This document shows positions 1 to 8,271 of a stretch of 40,248 bases of DNA, in pieces. The DNA comes from Actinoplanes oryzae. Lineage in GTDB: Bacteria; Actinomycetota; Actinomycetes; Mycobacteriales; Micromonosporaceae. Where the stretch lies: the NCBI RefSeq assembly GCF_030757795.1, contig NZ_JAUQWH010000079.1, positions 1 through 40,248 of the forward strand, given 5' to 3'. A program made the position numbers and the translations under genes. The notes beneath the pieces were generated by a model. It was not told where the DNA came from. It saw nothing but the letters and a program-made list of their open reading frames with translations, and did not search any database. Positions within the stretch are counted from its first letter, which is position 1, and each line of letters opens with the position of its first letter.

Positions 1-2824
1 ACCCGGGTCTCGACCGGGGCGTCTCGTTCGTGTGCGTGAGCCGGCCCCGCATGTCGTCGAGCACCGCCTGATAGAGCGTCGCCTGCTCGGCCGTCAGACC
101 GCACAGGTGCCGGGTGTGGCGCTTGACGGGCAGGTCGTCGAGCACGGCCGGGTCGGACTTGACGCGGCGCAGGAGGAAGGGCCGGGTCGCCTGGCGCAGG
201 CGGGAGGCGGCCTCCTCGTCGGCGTACCTTTCGATGGGCACCGCGAAGCGGTTGCGGAAGGTGTGCGGGCCGCCGAGGAGTCCCGGGTTGACGAAGTCCA
301 GGATGGACCAGAGCTCGGCCAGCCTGTTCTCGACCGGGGTCCCCGTCAGGGCGATCCTGGTCCGGGCGTCGAAGCGGCGCACCGCGCGGGCCGCCTCCGA
401 CGCGCTGTTCTTGACGTGTTGCGCCTCGTCCAGCACCACGCGGTCCCACGTGATCTTGGCGAGCTCGTCGGCATCCCGGGTCGCCGTCGCGTACGTGGTG
501 AGCACCACATCGGCACCCTCCGCCAGCCCGCCCGGCCCGGGGCGGTCGGCGCCGTGCAGGACGCGCACGCGGAGGCCGGGGGCGAAGCGTTCGGCCTCGC
601 GCTGCCAGTTGCCCAGCACCGACAGCGGGCAGATCAGCAGCGTAGGCCCGGTGCGGCGGTGCAGCAGCAGCGCGAGCAGCTGCACCGTCTTGCCGAGGCC
701 CATGTCGTCGGCGAGGCAGGCGCCCAGCCCGAGGCCGTCGAGGAAGGCCAACCACGAGAAACCCCGCCGCTGGTACGCCCGGAGCACCCCGCTGAACCCC
801 TCCGGCACCTCGAGCAGTTCGAGGTGCTCCCCCAGCCGCCCCGACAGCAGATCGGCGACCCAGCCGCTGCCGTGCACCTCGGCCACCGGCAACGGCAGCT
901 CCTCGGGCGGCAGCAGCCGGACCAGCCGCAACGCCTCCCCGGCCGTCATCGAGCCGCCGCCGCGCCGCAGGAAGTCGAGCCCCGCCCGCACCCGCTCCGC
1001 GTCCAGGAACACCCATCGCCCCCGCAACCGCACCAGCGGCACCTTGGCGTGGGCCAGCTCGGACAGCTCACGCTCGGTGAGGACCTGTCCGCCGAGCGCC
1101 AGGCCCCATTGATAGCGCACGATGGTGGCCAGGTCCGCGGCCTGGTCGCGCAGGACGGGTGCGGCAAATTCCGGAGTACGCACGTCGAGCGCGAGCCCCA
1201 GCCGCAACGGCTCCCGCCACCACGCGGGCAGCAGCACCCCGTAGCCGGCCTGCTCGAGGATTTCGGCGTGCTCCAGGAAGGTGTACGCCCCGGCGGTGTC
1301 GAGCAGCAACTCGGTGGGCCGCGCGGCACTCAGCGCCGGGTCGAGCCCCGGGAACAGCCGGGCTGCCCGCCCGAGCCCGGCCAGCAGCCGCTCCTGAGGC
1401 CGATGTGTCCACCGCCGCAACGGCGCAACCGAGTCGCGCCACACCTCCCCGGCCGGCACGAGCAGGCTGGGCTCGTCGACGGGCTGCAGCAGGAACTCGA
1501 GCAGCCACCCGTCCGCCCGCTCCCCCGTGGCGGCAGGAGGGAGGCCGGCGGGGAGGTGCGCGGTCGTGGCGTCGGCCTCTTCCAGGTCGTCGTCGGTCTC
1601 CTCGACGCGGCTCAGGCGGAAGACAACGCGCACCGAGGATCCGCTGCTCGCCTCGCTGTGCCACTCGTCGAGCGCGGCGGCGACGGCATCGAGATCGCCG
1701 GACGAGGATGCCGGGTCGAGCACGGCGGCGACGGGGTGGGCGGACGTGCCCCCGGCATTGCCGGACGGAGTGGCGGGGCCGCCCGGAAAGGCATGCGGGC
1801 CGCCGGCCGGAGTGGCGGGGCCGCCCGGAAAGGCATGCGGGCCGCCGGCCGGAGTGGCGGGGCCGCCCGGAAAGGCATGCGGGCCGCCGGACGGAGTGTC
1901 GGGGCCGCTCGGAAAGGCATGCGGGCCGCCGGACGGAGTGGCGGCGTCGCCCGGAAAGGCGTGCGGGCCGCCGGCCGGGGCAGCGGAGCCGCCGGCCGGG
2001 GCGGACGGGGTGATCAGGCCGTCGTCGGTGGTGAGAGCGGCGAGCCAGGGCGCCCCCGCGAGGGTGGTGCCGGTCTCGGCGAGGCGGGTGCGGACGAGGC
2101 CGTCGACCAGGCGTTCGAGGGCGGCGTGCAGGGCGTCGGGGGCGGGGAGGCCGGCGACGTCGCCGGGGCGGGCGCGTTCGGCCCGGCAGGCGGCGGGCAT
2201 GCGGTCGAGGAGATCGGCGTGGCGGGCGGCGTCGGCCCCGGTGAGCACGGGCCGCCAGTACGCGCGCGCACCGTCGTGGCGCAGGGCCGGCAGCACCCGG
2301 CCACGGGCGACGAGGCCGGCGGCGAACTCGCACAGCTCGGCGAGGTAGCGGAAGGACGGGGCGGCGCGCATGCCCAGCTCGTCGGCGAGGTCGTCGGTGA
2401 CGAACGGCACCTCGACCGCCGGGACCGCCCACGCGCGCCAGCGAGGCTCGCCCCGCCGGGGCGGCAGGCCCAGGGCCGGCGACGGCAGCGGCCCCGCCGT
2501 GGTCGAGGGCAGCACCAGCGTCGCCGGCCGCGCATTCCGCCCCACGGCGACGGCGAACGGATGCGACCCACGAGCCGCGGACCTCCGGACGGCACCGGCC
2601 GACGTCGCAGCGGGCAAAGTGGCACCGGACGATGTAGCAGCGGGCGAAGAGGGACCGGACGATGTAGCAGCAGGCGAAGAGGAGCCGGACGATGTGGCCT
2701 CGGCTTCGGAACGCGGGCCCGCGCCCGGGGCGGCCTCTCCCCACAGCGCCAGCCCGCCGTCCCGCGCGAGGAACCCGTGCAGGACCGTCACCGCGGAGTC
2801 GCCGGCGGCGGGCTGGGCCGTCAT
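1..2824 (-). CDS. SNF2-family DEAD/DEAH-box helicase, C-terminus cut by window edge
   Basis: About 940 residues of a Swi2/Snf2 ATPase are visible, reading leftward off the window. Helicase motif I (LADDMGLGKT) falls near residue 700 and motif II (VVLDEAQH) near residue 800. These are followed by ALTGTPVENR (motif III) and the start of the region leading to the second RecA lobe, which is missing. The long N-terminal arm is typical of actinobacterial SNF2 proteins of about 1000-1100 residues with an SNF2-associated domain. Such proteins translocate on duplex DNA and are often assigned to DNA repair or transcription remodelling; the role here is not known. The ATG at 2822-2824 overlaps the TGA of the DUF5990 gene (ATGA), so the two are translationally coupled. 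Two low-complexity tandem repeats sit in the N-terminal arm. Confidence is high for the family and low for the cellular role. Confidence 0.93.
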   Translation of the reverse strand, partial: MTAQPAAGDSAVTVLHGFLARDGGLALWGEAAPGAGPRSEAEATSSGSSSPAATSSGPSSPAATSSGATLPAATSAGAVRRSAARGSHPFAVAVGRNARPATLVLPSTTAGPLPSPALGLPPRRGEPRWRAWAVPAVEVPFVTDDLADELGMRAAPSFRYLAELCEFAAGLVARGRVLPALRHDGARAYWRPVLTGADAARHADLLDRMPAACRAERARPGDVAGLPAPDALHAALERLVDGLVRTRLAETGTTLAGAPWLAALTTDDGLITPSAPAGGSAAPAGGPHAFPGDAATPSGGPHAFPSGPDTPSGGPHAFPGGPATPAGGPHAFPGGPATPAGGPHAFPGGPATPSGNAGGTSAHPVAAVLDPASSSGDLDAVAAALDEWHSEASSGSSVRVVFRLSRVEETDDDLEEADATTAHLPAGLPPAATGERADGWLLEFLLQPVDEPSLLVPAGEVWRDSVAPLRRWTHRPQERLLAGLGRAARLFPGLDPALSAARPTELLLDTAGAYTFLEHAEILEQAGYGVLLPAWWREPLRLGLALDVRTPEFAAPVLRDQAADLATIVRYQWGLALGGQVLTERELSELAHAKVPLVRLRGRWVFLDAERVRAGLDFLRRGGGSMTAGEALRLVRLLPPEELPLPVAEVHGSGWVADLLSGRLGEHLELLEVPEGFSGVLRAYQRRGFSWLAFLDGLGLGACLADDMGLGKTVQLLALLLHRRTGPTLLICPLSVLGNWQREAERFAPGLRVRVLHGADRPGPGGLAEGADVVLTTYATATRDADELAKITWDRVVLDEAQHVKNSASEAARAVRRFDARTRIALTGTPVENRLAELWSILDFVNPGLLGGPHTFRNRFAVPIERYADEEAASRLRQATRPFLLRRVKSDPAVLDDLPVKRHTRHLCGLTAEQATLYQAVLDDMRGRLTHTNETPRSRPG
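1763..1972. repeat. 42-bp tandem repeat, five copies, inside the SNF2 helicase gene
   Basis: Five head-to-tail 42-bp units begin at 1763, 1805, 1847, 1889 and 1931 and differ by a few substitutions. A degenerate partial unit follows. The period is a multiple of three, so the frame is kept, and each unit encodes a 14-residue Gly/Pro-rich segment (core GGPHAFPG) in the helicase N-terminal arm. This is probably a flexible linker expanded by slippage or unequal crossover. Confidence 0.95.
2593..2702. repeat. 30-bp tandem repeat near the 5' end of the SNF2 helicase gene
   Basis: Units of 30 bp start at 2593, 2623, 2653 and 2683. The last is partial and the first the most diverged. On the minus strand they encode ten-residue Ser/Ala/Thr-rich repeats (AATSSGxSSP type) at about residues 40-75 of the helicase. 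They are in frame and probably a disordered linker. Confidence 0.85.
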
Positions 2825-3273
2825 GCGGCGGTCCACGTGATGGCCGGCGGGCGGACGCGGGCGCACACCGGGCCGCCCTCGGCATCGGTCAGCCCCAGCC
2901 GCCCGACCAGCACCGCGTCGCCCCGGTGGGCGGCCCACAGGAGCTCGCCCGGCACGTCGCCGAACATCAGCTTGGCCCGGCGGAACCCCGCGAACTCGGC
3001 GGCGGCGCCCCAGCTCAGATAGAGGAACCGGGCTCCGGGGCGGCCGTGCACCCAGGGCCCGCCGACGTCGAGCAGGCCGTCGACCTCGCGGCTGGTGACC
3101 TCGAGCTCCCAGACCGCCGCCTCCGCGTCCACCGGGAAGCGGCCGACGACCTCGACGCGCCGGCCCGGACCGGTGCGCTGCATGCCGACCTGCACGCCAC
3201 GCAGCCGCAGCGTGTGGGCCTCCCCACCGCCGCGCCGCCCGGGCAGGTCGCTGCCCTCGATCCGGATCCGCAC
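2821..3273 (-). CDS. DUF5990 family protein
   Basis: This 150-residue soluble protein starts MRIRIEGSDLPGRR, the characteristic opening of actinobacterial DUF5990 proteins, and has the size expected for that family. The family has no established function that I know of. The sequence alternates short beta-type stretches (VQVGMQR, AVWELEVTS, GARFLYLSW) and ends with a conserved-looking acidic/hydrophobic tail; no catalytic motif stands out. Its stop overlaps the ATG of the SNF2 helicase by four bases, so the two are probably made from one message, with this gene first. The upstream gap to the Usp gene is about 110 bp and could hold its promoter. Confidence 0.85.
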   Translation of the reverse strand: MRIRIEGSDLPGRRGGGEAHTLRLRGVQVGMQRTGPGRRVEVVGRFPVDAEAAVWELEVTSREVDGLLDVGGPWVHGRPGARFLYLSWGAAAEFAGFRRAKLMFGDVPGELLWAAHRGDAVLVGRLGLTDAEGGPVCARVRPPAITWTAA

Positions 3274-3383
3274 GTCAGCACTCTAGGCCGACCCCCCGAC
3301 AAAAATGCCGCGAGGACCCGGCCGGAGCACCGCCGAAGCACCAGCGGAGCACCAAGAGCACCGGAGCACCGGAGCGCCGAGGA

Positions 3384-4259
3384 TCACCCGCTGCGGGGCA
3401 CCACCACCACCGGCCGCCGCGCCCGGCGGACCAGGCGCGCCGACACGCCGCCGAGCAGGACCCGCCGGGCCGGACCGTACCCCCGGGAGCCGCACACCAG
3501 CACGTCCACGTCGTCGAGCTCGGCCAGCTGGTCGACCACGTCGCCGATGCGGATCTCCCAGTCCGCCGGCGTGGCCGTGACGGTGGCCGCCGCCCGGGTG
3601 AGCGCCTCCTCGTACGTCTCCCGGGCGGTGTCCAGGAACGCCCGCTCGGCGTCCTGACCGACCAGGAACGGCAGCGTCGAGTCCGCGTCGGCGACCACCG
3701 TGACCAGGCGGACGGGGGTCTTGGTGCGGGCGGCGAGGGCGGTGGCCGTGGCGAGGGCGGCCCGGCCGTCGAGCGTGTCCACGTAGGCGACGCCGATCCT
3801 GCTCAGCGCGCCCGGCGGGCGTTCCATGCCGGTGGGGGCGACGGCGACCGGGCACACGCTGCCCGCGAGCAGCCGGTCCGCCGTGCTGCCGGCGAAGAGG
3901 CGGCTGCGCGGCCCGGAGCGGCCCGACCCCACCACGATCAGGGCGGCGGCGAGCTCTTCGGCGAGGTCGTGCAGGCCGTGGGCGGCCGAGCTGGAGGCGA
4001 CGGTACGGTACTCCGCCGCACCCTCGACCAGCGCCCGAGCCGCGTCGAGCACCTGCTGTGCCGCCTCGTGCCGGGCGGCCACCCATTCGGCGTCGACCCG
4101 GCCCGACCCGAGGGCCGCGGGCGCCGGATGGACCACGGCGACGACGAGGGGCGCGTCGAGCACCTCGGCCGCCCAGGCACCGAGGACCAGGGCGTCGCGG
4201 GCCGAGTCCCCGCCGTCCACGCCGACGATGACCGGGCCGCCCCGGGCGGGCGCGGTCAT
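3384..4259 (-). CDS. Universal stress protein, two UspA domains
   Basis: The 291-residue protein contains two Usp domains in tandem, about residues 8-143 and 150-288. Each opens with a GV-type beta strand (VIVGVDGG; IGVAYVDT) and carries an ATP-binding-type glycine loop: GSGRSGPRSRLFAGS in the first domain and GSRGYGPARRVLLGG in the second. Tandem Usp proteins in actinomycetes bind ATP and are commonly linked to dormancy, hypoxia or stress; that role is family knowledge, not visible here. The ATG overlaps the permease stop codon (ATGA), so it is the second gene of a permease-Usp operon, suggesting nucleotide-dependent control of transport or simple co-regulation under stress. Confidence 0.93.
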   Translation of the reverse strand: MTAPARGGPVIVGVDGGDSARDALVLGAWAAEVLDAPLVVAVVHPAPAALGSGRVDAEWVAARHEAAQQVLDAARALVEGAAEYRTVASSSAAHGLHDLAEELAAALIVVGSGRSGPRSRLFAGSTADRLLAGSVCPVAVAPTGMERPPGALSRIGVAYVDTLDGRAALATATALAARTKTPVRLVTVVADADSTLPFLVGQDAERAFLDTARETYEEALTRAAATVTATPADWEIRIGDVVDQLAELDDVDVLVCGSRGYGPARRVLLGGVSARLVRRARRPVVVVPRSG

Positions 4260-5719
4260 GGCTGGTGTCCTTCGTCACGGGCCCAGCCCGGCGTGCCGGA
4301 GGTGGCCTCGGTGCGCAGGCGCGAGTTGCGGTAGCCGTACAGGAAATAGATGGCCAGGCCGAGCACGAGCCACACGACGAACCTGATCCAGGTGTCGAGC
4401 GGGAGGTCGCTCATCAGGTAGACGGCGAAGGCCACGCCGAGGATCGGCAGCACCGGCGACCACGGCACCCGGTAGGGCCGCGGCATGTCGGGGCGGGTCC
4501 GGCGCAGCACGATCACGCCGATGTTGACCAGGACGAAGGCGAACAGCGTGCCGATGTTGACCAGCTTGACGATCTCGGAGAGCGGGACCAGGGCGGCGAG
4601 GATCGCGATGAGGACGCCGAGGCCGACGGTGAGCCGGGCGGGCGTGCCGTAGCGCGGGCTGACCGTGGCGAGCCGCTGCGGGAGCAGGCCGTCGCGGCAC
4701 ATGGCGAAGAAGATGCGCGTCTGGCCGTACATGATGACCAGCACGACGCTCGTGATGGCGACCACCGCGCCGAACGACAGGATGCCCGCCGCCCAGGTGA
4801 TGCCGGCGCCCTCGTCGAGGGCCGCGGCGAGCGGGGCGTCGCTGTCCTTCATCTGGTCGGGGCTGGCGATGCCGAGGGCGCCGACCGCGGTGAGCACGTA
4901 GAAGAGCGTGCAGATCAGCAGCGAGCCGATGATCGCCAGCGGCAGGTCCTTGGCCGGGTTGCGCGCCTCCTCGCTGCCGGTGGAGACCGCGTCGAAGCCG
5001 ATGTACGCGAAGAAGATGATCGCCGCGGCCGAGGTCACCCCGTCCACGCCGCTGGGGGCGAACGGCTGGAAGTTGCCGGTGCCGAAGTTGAACAGCGCCA
5101 CCACGATGAAGAAGGTCAGCACGACCAGCTTGACGGCGACCATGACCAGGTTGACGCGGGCGCTCTCGGTCACGCCGCGCACGAGCAGGGCCGTGATGGC
5201 GAGCACCACGAAGACGGCGGGCAGGTTGAAGATGCCGCCGTCCTCCGGCGAGGTGGCGATCGCGTCCGGGAGCGCGACCCCGAAGGCGGCGTCGAGGAAG
5301 GCGTTGAGGTTGCCGCCCCAGCCGACCGCGATGGCCGCGACGCTGACCCCGTACTCGAGGATGAGGTCCCACCCGATGATCCAGGCCACCACCTCGCCGA
5401 GCGTCGCGTAGGTGTAGGTGTAGGCGCTGCCGGACACCGGGATGCTGGAGGCCAGCTCCGCGTAGGACAGGGCGGAGAAGGCGCAGGCCACCGCCGCCAG
5501 GATGAAGGACAGGATCACCGCGGGACCCGCCACGCCGGCGCCCTCGCCGATGACCACGAAGATGCCGGTGCCGATGATGGCGCCCACGCCCATCGCGGTC
5601 AGGTGCAGCGAGCCGACGGCCTTCTTGAGGCCGTGCCCCTCCTCGGCGGTCTCGGTGATCAACGAGCGGACGTCACGGACGGCGAAGATCCCCGGCCGGC
5701 TGCCGGAACTTGTGGTCAT
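4256..5719 (-). CDS. APC-superfamily amino acid permease (cationic amino acid transporter type)
   Basis: This 487-residue integral membrane protein has about 12 hydrophobic segments. The signature GVGAIIGTGIFVVIG follows the first amphipathic stretch (LKKAVGSLHLTAMG), and other APC/CAT hallmarks are SYAELASSIPVSGSAYTYTY, FFAYIGFDAVSTGSEEARNP and PRPYRVPWSP near the C-terminus. The family imports or exchanges amino acids across the cytoplasmic membrane; the precise substrate cannot be read from sequence. The start at 5719 is preferred over upstream ATGs because GAGGGGGG lies just upstream, and the longer reading frame adds about 137 low-complexity residues. It is coupled to the downstream Usp gene by a four-base overlap. 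Confidence 0.95.
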   Translation of the reverse strand: MTTSSGSRPGIFAVRDVRSLITETAEEGHGLKKAVGSLHLTAMGVGAIIGTGIFVVIGEGAGVAGPAVILSFILAAVACAFSALSYAELASSIPVSGSAYTYTYATLGEVVAWIIGWDLILEYGVSVAAIAVGWGGNLNAFLDAAFGVALPDAIATSPEDGGIFNLPAVFVVLAITALLVRGVTESARVNLVMVAVKLVVLTFFIVVALFNFGTGNFQPFAPSGVDGVTSAAAIIFFAYIGFDAVSTGSEEARNPAKDLPLAIIGSLLICTLFYVLTAVGALGIASPDQMKDSDAPLAAALDEGAGITWAAGILSFGAVVAITSVVLVIMYGQTRIFFAMCRDGLLPQRLATVSPRYGTPARLTVGLGVLIAILAALVPLSEIVKLVNIGTLFAFVLVNIGVIVLRRTRPDMPRPYRVPWSPVLPILGVAFAVYLMSDLPLDTWIRFVVWLVLGLAIYFLYGYRNSRLRTEATSGTPGWARDEGHQP

Positions 5720-5828
5720 GCCACCACCCCCCTCGGCTGACACCGTGACCGCGATCGATTTCGAGTGGCAGCCCCAGGCGGCATGATCGGCAGCATGGTG
5801 CAACTTCGGGCGCCGGAGTTGCCGCCAT

Positions 5829-5854
5829 GGGCGCCCCGGGTTAGTGCGGCGCCC
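5829..5854. promoter_or_regulatory. Inverted repeat between divergent permease and STAS genes
   Basis: GGGCGCC (5829-5835) and GGCGCCC (5848-5854) form seven-base arms around a 12-base spacer in the 238-bp divergent intergenic region. It may be an operator or hairpin, but short GC-rich arms occur by chance in such DNA, so support is weak. No convincing -35/-10 pair was identified. Confidence 0.25.
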
Positions 5855-5957
5855 TGCGGTGCCGGCGGGGCACGTTGTACGGTGAGGGCACGGGTCACGC
5901 GGACCGGGGGGCCTCCGCGGACCCGCCGCAGCGAGCGCGACGGATGGGCGGAATGCC

Positions 5958-6308
5958 ATGGGCGAGGCCGTGATGACGACCCGGCGCCAGGCCGACGGCA
6001 CCATCGTCGTCGACGTCCGGGGCATGCTCGATGCCGCGACGGTCGACGCCCTGCGCGCGGCCCTGATCACCACCCTGCACGGCGAGCGGCCGGCGATGAT
6101 GGTGGTCGACCTGACGTACGTCACGTTCATGGACTCGATGGGCGTCGGCGCCCTGGTCGCGGGCTACAACGCCGCCCGCGAGACCGGCACCCGCTTCGTG
6201 CTGCGCAACCCCAGCGAGTTCGTGCACCACCAGCTGCGCATCACCGGCCTCGCGGAGATGTTCGGCCTGCCGCCGGCGCCGACCGGCCCCCAGTCCTACC
6301 TCCGGTGA
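5958..6308 (+). CDS. STAS-domain anti-sigma factor antagonist
   Basis: The 116-residue protein is a single STAS domain of SpoIIAA/RsbV type. It contains the phosphorylatable-serine loop FMDSMGVGALV (Ser60 if the first ATG is used) after a central beta strand (MMVVDLTYV). Family members bind anti-sigma kinases of the RsbW type and release sigma factors when unphosphorylated. No cognate kinase or sigma gene is in the window. A second in-frame ATG at 5973 could also be the start. The stop overlaps the GTG of the esterase gene by four bases, so it leads a three-gene operon with the esterase and the ATP-grasp ligase, an unusual partnership for a STAS protein. Confidence 0.9.
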   Translation: MGEAVMTTRRQADGTIVVDVRGMLDAATVDALRAALITTLHGERPAMMVVDLTYVTFMDSMGVGALVAGYNAARETGTRFVLRNPSEFVHHQLRITGLAEMFGLPPAPTGPQSYLR

Positions 6309-6949
6309 CCTGGCACGATCTGGACCTGCCGAAGGGCATCACCGGGCGCGCCTGGACGCCCCGCGCACGCTCCGGCGTGGTCCTGGTGGTGCACGACGGC
6401 GCCGAGTACGAGAACCGCACCGGCCTGACGTCGGCAGTGCCCGGCAACCCCGTGGTGCTGCTCGACGCGTCCGACCGCCTGACGCAGTACTCGGCCGATC
6501 CGGCGTACGCCCGGCAGTTGTCCCGCATCGTGCGTGACCTGGGCAGCGGCGCGCCCGTCGTCGGGGTGGGCGCCAGCCTCGGCGCGCTGTCGCTGCTGCA
6601 CGCGCAGTGCCGGTTCCCGGTCTTCGACGGGCTGTTCCTGCAGTCGGGCAGCTTCTTCCGCCCGGCGCTGGACCGGCAGGAGTCGGACTTCCGACACTGG
6701 CTCCGCATCGTCCGGTTCACCGGTCGCGTGGCGCGCGGAAGTCTCGGCCCCGGCGTGCCGATCACGCTCACATGCGGCACCGTGGAGGAGAACCTCGCCA
6801 ACAATCGCGACATGGCGCGGGCCCTGCTGGCCCAGGGCTGCCCGGTCACCTTCGCGGAGGTGCCCGGCGGTCACGACTGGGACTCGTGGCGCGCGGCTCT
6901 CGACCCGCACCTGACCGCCCTGCTGCGGAGGGTGCACCAGGAGGCTTAG
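6305..6949 (+). CDS. Esterase family alpha/beta hydrolase
   Basis: This 214-residue protein has the nucleophile elbow GVGASLGALS (Ser91) and the C-terminal His motif PGGHDWDSWR, the combination seen in the putative esterase family PF00756 (Fes/esterase D type). GVPITLTCGTVEE is the usual strand before the catalytic acid. The GTG start overlaps the STAS stop (GTGA). The downstream ATP-grasp gene begins two bases after the stop, with AGGAGG inside the end of this gene as its ribosome binding site. Esterase and ATP-grasp genes side by side suggest the pair makes or releases an amide- or ester-linked small molecule or peptide; the substrate is unknown. Confidence 0.9.
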   Translation: MTWHDLDLPKGITGRAWTPRARSGVVLVVHDGAEYENRTGLTSAVPGNPVVLLDASDRLTQYSADPAYARQLSRIVRDLGSGAPVVGVGASLGALSLLHAQCRFPVFDGLFLQSGSFFRPALDRQESDFRHWLRIVRFTGRVARGSLGPGVPITLTCGTVEENLANNRDMARALLAQGCPVTFAEVPGGHDWDSWRAALDPHLTALLRRVHQEA

Positions 6950-6951
6950 AG

Positions 6952-8187
6952 ATGGCGGACGTCGGGCACACCATCGGGCTGCTGCTGGGCACGGAGGAGG
7001 ACTGGCCGCGCGCGTACGAGGCGCTGCTGCGCCGGGTCGGGGCGATTACCGACCCCGCCGGGCGTACCCACCGGATCCGCAGTGTCCGCGTCACCATCGA
7101 GCCCTTCCACCTGCGCGACCGGCCCCGGCACGACCTGGTCATCGACCGGCTCGCCCACTGGTACTACCACCCGCGCGAGTGGCTCAAGAAGATCGCGCTG
7201 ATGGACGACGTCTACCTGCTCAACAGCCCGTTCACGTTCCAGTCGATGGAGAAGCACGCGGCCTACTGCGCCATGCTGCGCCTGGGCCTCAAGGTGCCCG
7301 AGACGGTCCTGGTCCCCTACAAGAACCCGCTCGACAACGCCCGCTGGGCCTACACCTCGGCCCGCTACAACCAGCCCTTCGACCTGTCCGCGGTGGCGGC
7401 GTCGATCGGCTACCCGCTCTACATGAAGCCCTACGACGGCGGCGCCTGGGTCGGCGTCTCCCGCATCCGCGACGAGCGGGAGCTGCACGCCGCCTACGAC
7501 GCGTCCGGCGAGCGGCTCATGCACCTGCAGGCCGCCATCGAGGACTACGACGTCTTCGCCCGCTCGCTGACCATCGGCCCCGAGACGATGGTCATGAAGT
7601 TCCGCCCCGACCTGCCGATGCACGAGCGCTACGCGGTGGACCACGGCTTCCTCACCGACGCGGTCGGCGACGAGGTCGTCACCATCTCCCGGCTGGTCAA
7701 CGCCTTCTTCCGCTGGGAGTTCAACAGCTGCGAAAGCCTGGTCAAGGGCACGGACGTCCACCCCATCGACTACGCCAACGCCTGCCCCGACGTCGCCGTC
7801 ACCTCCCTGCACTACTACTTCCCGTGGGCCATGACCGCCCTGCTCCGCTGGACGGTCTACTGCGTCGTGACCGGCCGCCGCGCGCGCATGGACACCGACT
7901 CGTCCGCCTACTTCGCCGTCGCGGACGACCCCGACCTCTCGTACGCCGAGAAGCTCACCCTCTACCGCAGGCTCGCCGACGACTACCTCGACACCGAGCG
8001 CTACACCGAGTTCTGCGAGAAGCACCTGTCGCACGTCCCGGAGATGGTCCACAAATGGGTCTCCTCCCCGGAGTTCCGCTCGCTGCTCACCGAGACGGTC
8101 CGCGCGATGTACCCGCCCCACGAGCACGAGCGCTTCCTCGGCCACTTCGGCGGCCTGATCGACGCCTGGCTCCGCGACAACGCCTGA
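6952..8187 (+). CDS. ATP-grasp domain ligase
   Basis: The 411-residue soluble protein has ATP-grasp features: a central lobe with YPLYMKPYDGGAWVGVSRI (lysine and glycine-rich loop covering ATP), a following strand with the acidic pair in AIEDYDVFARS, then TMVMKFRPDLPMHERY. The C-terminal half is helical with many aromatic residues. ATP-grasp enzymes form carbon-nitrogen or similar bonds through acyl-phosphate intermediates. The acceptor is not predictable, and the classic RimK or D-Ala-D-Ala ligase motifs are not evident. A strong AGGAGG lies just upstream of the ATG. It is the last gene of the STAS-esterase-ligase operon, and convergent with the kinase gene. Confidence 0.88.
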   Translation: MADVGHTIGLLLGTEEDWPRAYEALLRRVGAITDPAGRTHRIRSVRVTIEPFHLRDRPRHDLVIDRLAHWYYHPREWLKKIALMDDVYLLNSPFTFQSMEKHAAYCAMLRLGLKVPETVLVPYKNPLDNARWAYTSARYNQPFDLSAVAASIGYPLYMKPYDGGAWVGVSRIRDERELHAAYDASGERLMHLQAAIEDYDVFARSLTIGPETMVMKFRPDLPMHERYAVDHGFLTDAVGDEVVTISRLVNAFFRWEFNSCESLVKGTDVHPIDYANACPDVAVTSLHYYFPWAMTALLRWTVYCVVTGRRARMDTDSSAYFAVADDPDLSYAEKLTLYRRLADDYLDTERYTEFCEKHLSHVPEMVHKWVSSPEFRSLLTETVRAMYPPHEHERFLGHFGGLIDAWLRDNA

Positions 8188-8243
8188 AGCCGCCTCCTGA
8201 GTGCCGCAAGCGATTCGCCGGCGATCGGCGGCAGCGCGCTCGT

Positions 8244-8271
8244 CCTGACCCCGGCGGAGCCCTTGGTCAGG
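8244..8271. terminator. Possible terminator hairpin between convergent ATP-grasp and kinase genes
   Basis: CCTGACC (8244-8250) and GGTCAGG (8265-8271) form seven perfect pairs around a 14-base loop; the right arm overlaps the kinase stop codon. A second dyad, TGCCGC...GCGGCA around CGCCGGCG, lies just to the left. There is no T-tract, as is common for actinomycete terminators. It could serve both converging transcripts. Confidence 0.35.

Noticed and set aside
1763..1972. Regular repeats that might be a CRISPR array
   Set aside because: Units are head to tail without unique spacers and lie in frame within a protein gene.
32..3022. Long plus-strand open frame of almost 1000 codons
   Set aside because: It is antisense to the SNF2 helicase, whose motifs I, II and III are explicit on the minus strand. 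The plus frame is Arg/Gly/Pro-rich with no domain; long shadow frames are expected at this GC content.
4265..5740. Plus-strand 491-codon frame
   Set aside because: It is the complement of the amino-acid permease; its composition (Asp/Glu/Gly/Arg-rich, no hydrophobic pattern) is that of a shadow.
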